Positions 1 through 4,960 of a DNA stretch of 5,488 nucleotides are shown here, in pieces. Origin of the DNA: Bacteroidales bacterium (GTDB taxonomy: Bacteria > Bacteroidota > Bacteroidia > Bacteroidales > WCHB1-69); assembly GCA_012838875.1 (NCBI GenBank), contig DUOL01000176.1, forward strand, positions 1 to 5,488. The letters run 5' to 3'. The notes beneath the pieces were generated by a model. It was not told the origin of the DNA. It searched no databases and worked only from the letters and a program-made list of their open reading frames with translations. A program made the translations under genes and the position numbers. Numbering within the stretch: position 1 is the stretch's first letter; each line of letters starts with the position of its first letter.

Positions 1-3
1 TAA

Positions 4-1020
4 TTACTCTATTGGCGAGAACTCTTGCGAAGTGAGGGGAAGTTGTTTATCATCATTAGTGATAAGATGATAACCCGCGTTTTTTTCTTTAATGTAGCCA
101 ACGATAGAAACATCTTTTTTCAATGGTTCTATTTTTTCGATGTCGGAAGGACGAATTGTGAATAGAAGTTCGTAATCATCTCCTCCATTCAATGCGGCGG
201 TAGTTGCTACAATATTGAAATTTTTGAGTGCCTGAAAAGTTACAATGTCGATAGGAAGTTTCGCTTCAATAAGTTGACAGCCTTTTTGGGAAGCACGACA
301 AATATGTAAAATGGCTGCAGCTAAGCCGTTTGAAACAAGAGTCATGGCGGTTGGTTCAATATTATACTTTTTTAAATCTTTTATAATTTCGTAGCGTGGT
401 TCCGGTTTTAATTGTCGTTCTAATAGGTAGTCGTAACCTTCAAAATCGGGTTGCATGTTCGGATTAACTTCGAACACTTTTTTTTCTCGTTCTAATAGCA
501 ATAAACCGGCGTAAGCTGCGCCTAAATCGCCCGTAACGCAGATTAAATCATTTTCTTTTGCGCCGGATAGGGAACGCATAGCAGATTTTTCAACATTTCC
601 CATTGCTGTAACTGTCGCAACTAATCCTTGTTGAGAAGTTCCAACATCAAATTGTAATAAATCTATTTCAAATTGTTCGCAACAGTATCGCACTCCACTC
701 ATTAGCTCTTCAATATCAGCGAATGAAAAACGATTTGAGACATTCAATTGAACTGAAATGTAGGCTGGTATTGCATTATGAGCTAATAAATCCGAAATAA
801 CAACAACTACAAATTTATATCCTAAATGTTTTAGTGGAAAATAGGTTAAATCAAAATGTATTGAATCTAAAAACTGTTTTGAAGCATAGATAACATTGTT
901 ATCCCCATTCGGTACAATTGCAGCACTACTACCGATATTACAAGATGTATTATGAAAAATTTTAAATTGCTTTGTAATTTCTCTTATTTTATCAAATTTG
1001 GCAGTAGAAGTGAAATTCAT
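4..1020 (-). CDS. ThiL-like protein (thiamine-monophosphate kinase family, AIR synthase-related fold), probably catalytically altered
   Basis: The 338-aa protein has the length and layout of Bacteroidetes ThiL, which phosphorylates thiamine monophosphate to thiamine pyrophosphate with ATP and Mg2+ in the cytoplasm. Family landmarks in order are HFDLTYFPLKHLGYK (55-69), SD at 76-77, GAKENDLICVTGDLGAAY (153-170), QPDF (190-193), ERQLKPEPR (201-209), LHICRAS (238-244) and NGGDDYELLFT (278-288). The key acidic sites are changed: the N-terminal GDDAA motif reads GSSAA (30-34), the TD of strand 2 reads SK (47-48), GGDTT reads QFDVG (123-127), and DISDGL reads LVSNGL (228-233). D77 and D125 remain. 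The reading frame is intact, so it is not an obvious pseudogene. It starts 39 nt after the prs stop and is probably co-transcribed with it. Family membership is near certain; kinase activity is doubtful. I therefore leave the symbol blank and expect a canonical thiL elsewhere if the organism makes TPP this way. Confidence 0.88.
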   Translation of the reverse strand: MNFTSTAKFDKIREITKQFKIFHNTSCNIGSSAAIVPNGDNNVIYASKQFLDSIHFDLTYFPLKHLGYKFVVVVISDLLAHNAIPAYISVQLNVSNRFSFADIEELMSGVRYCCEQFEIDLLQFDVGTSQQGLVATVTAMGNVEKSAMRSLSGAKENDLICVTGDLGAAYAGLLLLEREKKVFEVNPNMQPDFEGYDYLLERQLKPEPRYEIIKDLKKYNIEPTAMTLVSNGLAAAILHICRASQKGCQLIEAKLPIDIVTFQALKNFNIVATTAALNGGDDYELLFTIRPSDIEKIEPLKKDVSIVGYIKEKNAGYHLITNDDKQLPLTSQEFSPIE

Positions 1021-1059
1021 TTCTTACATTTAAGATTATTTTACAACTTAATTATTTCT

Positions 1060-2016
1060 TTACAGTATTATATCTTCATCTTTAACAACATCAAAAAGAG
1101 AAGTTATTGAAGTATGTTCTAAGACGCTAAGAATAACTTGAGCAAAAATTTGTGCTACGGAGATTACTTCAAATTTCGGTGAATTGTATTTTAAAGGTAT
1201 AGTGTCTGTAACAACAATTCTATCAATTATTGAATTTTCAAGTTTTTCTATAGCATTATCAGACAGTACGGGGTGTGTACACATTGCCATAATTTTGCGG
1301 GCGCCGAGTTCTTTGATTCTATTTGCCGCTTTAACAATAGTCCCTCCCGTATCAATAATGTCATCAATTAAAAATATATCTTTATTTGCGACATCGCCAA
1401 TAATTTGAAGTTTTTCCACTTCATTAGCTTTTGCACGTTGCTTATAGGCAATAGCAAAATCGCAACCAAGTTTTTTAGAATAAGAAACGACTCTTTTTGT
1501 TCCGCCGGTATCGGGAGAAACCATACAGACATCGTCAATTTTTTGTTGTAAAATAAAAGGGAAAAAAACGGTTGAAGCATAAAGATGGTCTACCGGAAAT
1601 TCAAAGAAACCTTGAATTTGATCGGCATGCAGGTCCATAGTGATAAGTCGGTCAACACCGGCGGCAGTTAAAACATTTGCCATTAATTTTGCACCGATTG
1701 AAGTCCGAGGTTTATCTTTTCTGTCTTGACGAGCGTAGCCGAAATAGGGAATTACCGCAATTATTTTATCCGCAGAAGCTCTTCTTGCGGCATCGACAAG
1801 CATTAATAATTCCATGATATTTTCTGCCGGCGTGGTTGTCGATTGAATAATGAACACTTTTTTTCCTCGAATGGTTTCGTTATAATTAGCTTGAATTTCA
1901 CCGTCTTTAAACACTTCTATTACCGTTTTAGATAGTTCTACATTTAAAAACGCGGAAATCTTTTTAGCTAACTCTAAACTTGCTCTTCCTGCAACTATGG
2001 TAAACTCGTTATTCAT
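1060..2016 (-). CDS. prs: Ribose-phosphate pyrophosphokinase (PRPP synthetase)
   Basis: This enzyme transfers pyrophosphate from ATP to ribose 5-phosphate to make PRPP, the precursor of purines, pyrimidines, NAD, histidine and tryptophan; it acts in the cytoplasm as a multimer. With the start at 2016 the protein is 318 aa, a usual length for the family. Visible motifs are FKDGEI (36-41), NETIRGKKVFIIQST (46-60), MELLMLVDAARRASA (68-82), the signature IPYFGYARQDRK (89-100), TMDLHADQIQGFF (126-138), the flexible catalytic loop with K192 and R194, and the ribose-5-phosphate loop DDIIDTGGT (218-226). All key residues look intact. A longer frame reaches a TTG at 2064, but those 16 extra residues lie outside the family core and that TTG lies within a candidate -7 promoter box, so the ATG at 2014-2016 is preferred. 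It is the first gene of the minus-strand unit and diverges from the nucleoside phosphorylase. Confidence 0.97.
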   Translation of the reverse strand: MNNEFTIVAGRASLELAKKISAFLNVELSKTVIEVFKDGEIQANYNETIRGKKVFIIQSTTTPAENIMELLMLVDAARRASADKIIAVIPYFGYARQDRKDKPRTSIGAKLMANVLTAAGVDRLITMDLHADQIQGFFEFPVDHLYASTVFFPFILQQKIDDVCMVSPDTGGTKRVVSYSKKLGCDFAIAYKQRAKANEVEKLQIIGDVANKDIFLIDDIIDTGGTIVKAANRIKELGARKIMAMCTHPVLSDNAIEKLENSIIDRIVVTDTIPLKYNSPKFEVISVAQIFAQVILSVLEHTSITSLFDVVKDEDIIL

Positions 2017-2061
2017 AACTATTTGATGATTAATAAATTGATGAAATTGTATATTACTTGA

Positions 2062-2069
2062 CAAAAGTA
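2062..2069 (-). promoter_or_regulatory. Candidate -7 box of the prs promoter (TACTTTTG)
   Basis: Read on the minus strand this octamer matches the Bacteroidetes -7 consensus TAnnTTTG exactly and would give a prs leader of roughly 40 nt. About 19 nt upstream I do not see a clean TTG -33 element; the spacer is rich in A. If this box is used, the TTG at 2062-2064 cannot be the prs start codon, which supports the ATG at 2016. Confidence 0.45.
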
Positions 2070-2126
2070 GCCTTTTTTTTTGAATAAGTAGATTTAATAG
2101 ATGTTCTTTTTTACTCTTTTTTTTAT

Positions 2127-2134
2127 TACATTTG
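2127..2134 (+). promoter_or_regulatory. Candidate -7 box for the nucleoside phosphorylase operon (TACATTTG)
   Basis: TACATTTG followed by CAAAC is a typical form of the Bacteroidetes -7 element TAnnTTTG. It would place the transcription start near 2141 and give a leader of about 65-70 nt before the ATG at 2209. Upstream is T-rich (2104-2126) with no exact TTG at the -33 spacing. The box forms nearly all of the left arm of the outer inverted repeat (2126-2134). A second exact match, TAGGTTTG at 2149-2156, overlaps the inner repeat and is an alternative with a too-short 14-nt spacer to the TTG at 2132. Confidence 0.5.
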
Positions 2135-2135
2135 C

Positions 2136-2162
2136 AAACTTCAATTAATAGGTTTGAAGTTT
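2136..2162. repeat. Inner perfect 9-bp inverted repeat (possible operator or leader hairpin)
   Basis: AAACTTCAA (2136-2144) and TTGAAGTTT (2154-2162) are exact reverse complements around a 9-nt loop. The element starts just after the plus-strand TACATTTG box, so it would lie over the transcription start and early leader of the downstream operon. It has no U-tract and is not GC-rich, so it is unlikely to be an intrinsic terminator. An operator for a dimeric regulator or an mRNA 5' hairpin fits better; no regulator is identifiable from the sequence. Confidence 0.5.
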
Positions 2163-2180
2163 AACATTATTAACTCAATT

Positions 2181-2188
2181 CAAATGTA
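2181..2188 (-). promoter_or_regulatory. Second candidate minus-strand -7 box (TACATTTG) toward prs
   Basis: Reading the minus strand, positions 2188 to 2181 give TACATTTG, identical to the plus-strand box at 2127-2134. If used, transcription toward prs would begin near 2175 and overlap the opposing promoter, giving a leader of about 160 nt. No TTG at normal -33 spacing is visible, so this is weaker than a complete promoter. Confidence 0.3.
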
Positions 2189-2208
2189 AAAATAACAAAA
2201 AAAGAATT

Positions 2209-3069
2209 ATGAAAATAAAAAGTTCAGAGCTTCCATTACAGGCATCGGGAGCAATTTATCATCTTAATTTATTTCCTGAAGAGATTGCCGATAAAATTAT
2301 CGTTGTTGGAGACCCGGGGCGTGTAGCTAAGGTATCAGCAAATTTTGATAGTATTGATATTAAGCGAGAAAACCGTGAGATATTCACACACACAGGCTTT
2401 TACAAAGGGAAACATGTTTCAGTTCTATCAACAGGTATGGGGACAGATAATATTGATATTGTGTTAAACGAATTAGATGCGTTGGCAAATATTGATTTAA
2501 CCACTCGCGAAATTAAAGAGAGCGGTAGAAGTTTCAGTATTGTGCGTATTGGCACGTGCGGGGCATTGCAACCCGATATTCCCGTTAACACGTTCATTGC
2601 CTCCGAAGCAGGGTTCGGCTTCGATGGGTTATTACACTTCTACGATTATAAAGATATTTCAGACGAAGCACTTGTAGAATCTTTTGTAAAACAAACAGGC
2701 TGGAATGAAAGATTGCCCTATCCCTACTGCGTTGAAGGAGATAAAAAATTGATGGAAGCTATCGGCTTTGATATGGTTCGTGGAATTACCGCCAGTGCCG
2801 GAGGATTCTACGGTCCACAAGGAAGAGAACTGAGAGGGAAGTTGAAATATCCTGAATTAAATGGGAAAATCGAGAAATTTACCTACCAAGGTCGTAGAAT
2901 TACTAATCTGGAAATGGAAACATCGGCTCTTTACGGTTTAAGTAAACTGCTGGGACATAAAGCGTTAACGGTTTGTGTTGCAATTGCTAACCGCGTTACA
3001 AAAGATTTCTCTAAAGACTACAAACCATACGTTGAAGAGTTGATAAAAATAGTTCTTGAAAGAATATAA
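2209..3069 (+). CDS. Nucleoside phosphorylase (NP-I family, uridine phosphorylase-like)
   Basis: This 286-aa cytoplasmic enzyme should cleave nucleosides with phosphate to a free base and (deoxy)ribose 1-phosphate for salvage or catabolism. Phosphate-site and fold motifs are VVGDPGRV (32-39), REIFTHTG (56-63), STGMGTDNIDIVLNEL (74-89), VRIGTCGALQP (112-122), NLEMETSAL (233-241) for ribose binding, and ANRVT (260-264). The segment FYGPQGR (200-206) aligns with the FYPGQER of E. coli Udp, so Q204 and R206 sit where Udp contacts the uracil ring; this favours uridine or mixed pyrimidine specificity over strict purine use. It is about 30 aa longer than E. coli Udp, as I recall for Bacteroidetes members, which are variously labelled uridine or purine nucleoside phosphorylase. 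The ATG is preceded by an A-rich stretch (AAAAAAAGAATT) with no Shine-Dalgarno site. It is the first gene of the plus-strand operon; the next gene starts 7 nt after its stop. Confidence 0.92.
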   Translation: MKIKSSELPLQASGAIYHLNLFPEEIADKIIVVGDPGRVAKVSANFDSIDIKRENREIFTHTGFYKGKHVSVLSTGMGTDNIDIVLNELDALANIDLTTREIKESGRSFSIVRIGTCGALQPDIPVNTFIASEAGFGFDGLLHFYDYKDISDEALVESFVKQTGWNERLPYPYCVEGDKKLMEAIGFDMVRGITASAGGFYGPQGRELRGKLKYPELNGKIEKFTYQGRRITNLEMETSALYGLSKLLGHKALTVCVAIANRVTKDFSKDYKPYVEELIKIVLERI

Positions 3070-3076
3070 ATCAACA

Positions 3077-3604
3077 ATGAAGAGGTTTTTTTTATTTATG
3101 ATTCTCTGCTTTAGCGTTGTAGTAGCTACAACTAGCTGTTGTAACAAAAAAAATAATACGTTACCGGAGAAAATAGTTTCTTTTAATCCTGAAGATACCC
3201 TTTCTGTTGACGCACTCTTTGATTTCTATATTGAAAATGGAATCATTTTACCTGAAATGCTACGAGAACCAACAGCCATTTCATCTGACCATTTATTCAC
3301 ATACGATTGTCTAATTGATGGTTGTGAGATTATTCACGACTATCTGCAAGATTCTTTATCAGGTTATTTCTTTATGGAGTTATCATGCTTATCAGGCTCT
3401 TGTGGGAATGAGATTTATATCATTCAAAAGGTCGATAATCAGTTTGTTATACATTATAACGAGTGTGGAGTCATAGATCCTGATTTAGGTGATGAAGAAT
3501 TTATTAATGGTTTTAAAGTTCTTTACTATACAAAAGCAGCAAAAAATTATCGTTTATACTATGATGGGGAGAACTTTATTTCAGAATTGATGGAAATAGT
3601 GTAA
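3077..3604 (+). CDS. Small cysteine-rich putative lipoprotein, unknown function
   Basis: I do not recognise a family for this 175-aa protein. The N-terminus is a classic export signal: MKR, then a hydrophobic core FFLFMILCFSVVVA (4-17), then TTSC ending at C21, a loose lipobox of the kind Bacteroidetes often use. The residues after C21 (CNKKNN) are basic, not the acidic run linked to surface export, so periplasm-facing anchoring is the more likely outcome. The mature part carries five cysteines beyond C21/C22: C78, C83, C104, C109 and C130. The first four form two CxxxxC pairs, which suggests disulfides in the periplasm. The C-terminal half alternates hydrophobic and polar residues (NEIYIIQKV, NQFVIHYN, YRLYYDG), suggesting beta strands. 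The ATG at 3077 is chosen over an upstream TTG at 3056, which overlaps the phosphorylase end and would put extra charged residues before the signal. It sits 7 nt after the phosphorylase and 28 nt before folD. Confidence 0.8.
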   Translation: MKRFFLFMILCFSVVVATTSCCNKKNNTLPEKIVSFNPEDTLSVDALFDFYIENGIILPEMLREPTAISSDHLFTYDCLIDGCEIIHDYLQDSLSGYFFMELSCLSGSCGNEIYIIQKVDNQFVIHYNECGVIDPDLGDEEFINGFKVLYYTKAAKNYRLYYDGENFISELMEIV

Positions 3605-3632
3605 GTTGAGATTACTTAAAATAAATTGGAAA

Positions 3633-4517
3633 ATGACATTACTTGATGGCAAACAAATTGCGACAGAAATTAAGACCGAAATTGCAAATGAGGTTAGATC
3701 TTTTATTGACAAGGGTTTTCCCCCTCCACATCTTGCGGCTGTTATAGTTAGCGAAGATAAAGCCGCTGTAACATACATAGAATCTATTAAGCGAAGTTGT
3801 AAAGAGGTCGGTTTTACAGTCTCTATTTATCAAAATTCACCAACTATAACCAAGAGCGAATTTGAATCTATAATAAATTTTATAAATAATGACGATGAGA
3901 TTCATGGCTATATTATTCAAATGCCGTTACCCAAACATCTTTCGTCCGAACAGGTTTCTAATCTAATTAATCCTGATAAAGATGTTGATTGTATGCACCC
4001 TACGAATATAGGGAAGCTGATTACAGGCGACCCTACTTTTATTCCTGCGACTCCGCTCGGAACTATTGAATTAATAAAGCGATATAATATAGAAACGGAA
4101 GGAAAACATTGTGTTATTGTAGGACGAAGTGCTATTGTAGGAAAACCGTTAGCTCTATTATTAGCTGAAAAATCTTCGCATGGCAATGCAACGGTAACAA
4201 TTTGTCATACTAAAACCAAAGAGTTAAAAAAGGTTTGTTCACAAGCCGATATTTTGCTAATTGCAGTTGGACAACCCGAAATGATCGATGCGGAATATGT
4301 AAAAAAAGATGCTGTGGTTATTGATATCGGCATTCACCGTGTTGCCGATGCAACTCGGGAAAAAGGGTATCGCCTTTGTGGTGATGTGAATTTCGAAGAG
4401 GTATCTAAGAAAGCGAAAATGATTACCCCGGTTCCGGGTGGCGTTGGACCGTTAACTAATATTTCGTTACTGCTTAATACTTTAAAAGCATACAAGAAAC
4501 GATTTAATATTTCATAA
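3633..4517 (+). CDS. folD: Bifunctional 5,10-methylene-THF dehydrogenase/cyclohydrolase FolD, with altered cyclohydrolase site
   Basis: FolD oxidises 5,10-methylene-THF to 5,10-methenyl-THF with NAD(P)+ and hydrolyses that to 10-formyl-THF in the cytoplasm. The 294-aa length is standard. Motifs present are LLDGK (3-7), PPHLAAVIV (31-39), YIIQMPLPKH (93-102) with the active-site Gln at Q96, NPDKDVD (113-119) with D119, ATPLGTIELIKRY (139-151), the dinucleotide-binding GRSAIVGKP (164-172), TICHTKT (189-195), VIDIG (229-233) and TPVPGGVGPLT (265-275). In the N-terminal active site Y48 is kept, but the expected YxxxK lysine is I52, with a lysine one place later at 53, and the usual serine three residues before the Tyr is A45. 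Human K56 mutants lose cyclohydrolase but keep dehydrogenase, so this protein may be mainly a dehydrogenase. The ATG at 3633 matches the family N-terminus; an upstream in-frame TTG at 3606 adds an unsupported 9 residues. tadA follows after 2 nt. Confidence 0.95.
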   Translation: MTLLDGKQIATEIKTEIANEVRSFIDKGFPPPHLAAVIVSEDKAAVTYIESIKRSCKEVGFTVSIYQNSPTITKSEFESIINFINNDDEIHGYIIQMPLPKHLSSEQVSNLINPDKDVDCMHPTNIGKLITGDPTFIPATPLGTIELIKRYNIETEGKHCVIVGRSAIVGKPLALLLAEKSSHGNATVTICHTKTKELKKVCSQADILLIAVGQPEMIDAEYVKKDAVVIDIGIHRVADATREKGYRLCGDVNFEEVSKKAKMITPVPGGVGPLTNISLLLNTLKAYKKRFNIS

Positions 4518-4519
4518 AA

Positions 4520-4960
4520 ATGCTCTTGTCTGATGAATATTTCATGCAAAAGGCGTACTTAGAAGCAGAAGAGGCTTTTTTTGAAGATGAGGTTCCTATT
4601 GGAGCGGTGGTCGTTTTAGATGGGAAAATTATTGGCAAAGGGCATAATAGAACGGAAAAATTACAAGACGTAACGGCACATGCAGAAATAGAGGCTATTA
4701 CGGCTGCGGCAAATTATTTAGGAGCTAAGTATTTGGGGGATTGCAAGTTGTATACAACCTTAGAGCCTTGCACAATGTGTGCGGGGGCAATAGCGTTGGC
4801 ACAAGTGGGAGAGTTGGTGTATGCATCATCAGATCCGAAAAAAGGATATTCGTTATACTCTCCGACTTTATTACATCGGAAAACGATTGTCAAAAAAGGA
4901 ATTTTAGAAGCTGACTGTTCGCAATTACTTAAAGATTTTTTTATAAAGAAGAGAAAATGA
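4520..4960 (+). CDS. tadA: tRNA-specific adenosine-34 deaminase
   Basis: TadA deaminates the wobble adenosine of tRNA-Arg(ACG) to inosine, so one tRNA can read several CGN codons. The 146-aa protein has the whole cytidine/deoxycytidylate deaminase core: DEVPIGAVVV (23-32), GHNRTE (41-46) with the substrate-contacting Asn43, the zinc and proton-shuttle motif HAE (54-56), and PCTMCAGAI (83-91) providing the two zinc cysteines C84 and C87. The C-terminus has the expected SDPKKGY (104-110), LLHR (117-120) and CSQLLKDFF (133-141) helix. All catalytic residues are intact. A free cytosine or guanine deaminase is less likely because the N-terminal YFMQKAYLEAEEAF helix and the C-terminal end match TadA. 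It follows folD by 2 nt and its TGA overlaps the next ATG, so it is translationally coupled in the same operon. Confidence 0.95.
   Translation: MLLSDEYFMQKAYLEAEEAFFEDEVPIGAVVVLDGKIIGKGHNRTEKLQDVTAHAEIEAITAAANYLGAKYLGDCKLYTTLEPCTMCAGAIALAQVGELVYASSDPKKGYSLYSPTLLHRKTIVKKGILEADCSQLLKDFFIKKRK

Larger units (their letters stand above)
2126..2189. repeat. Outer perfect 9-bp inverted repeat enclosing the inner one
   Basis: TTACATTTG (2126-2134) and CAAATGTAA (2181-2189) are exact reverse complements 46 nt apart, and the inner dyad lies between them. Each arm contains TACATTTG, a -7 box match, one on each strand and pointing toward each other. The arrangement could be two face-to-face promoters, a regulator binding pair, or coincidence in AT-rich DNA. 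Confidence 0.45.

Noticed and set aside
1021..1059. Possible TPP riboswitch or promoter ahead of the ThiL-like gene
   Set aside because: The gap is only 39 nt, too short for a TPP riboswitch, and shows no TAnnTTTG box or terminator hairpin; co-transcription with prs is simpler.
1184..1408. Plus-strand open frame of 74 codons
   Set aside because: It lies wholly inside prs on the opposite strand and resembles no protein; prs has strong family motifs here.
3056..3076. TTG start for the lipoprotein overlapping the phosphorylase end
   Set aside because: The ATG at 3077 gives a standard signal peptide; the extension only adds charged residues (MKEYKST) before it.
3116..3132. 7-bp perfect hairpin GTTGTAG/CTACAAC with 3-nt loop
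   Set aside because: It falls within the signal-peptide codons of the lipoprotein gene and has no U-tract, so it is not a terminator; a short repeat of this kind can arise by chance.
3606..3632. TTG start for folD adding 9 residues
   Set aside because: FolD proteins begin at the MTLLDGK position, and the extension has no family counterpart.
3917..4186. Minus-strand open frame of 89 codons
   Set aside because: Antisense shadow of folD with no recognisable domain or start signal.
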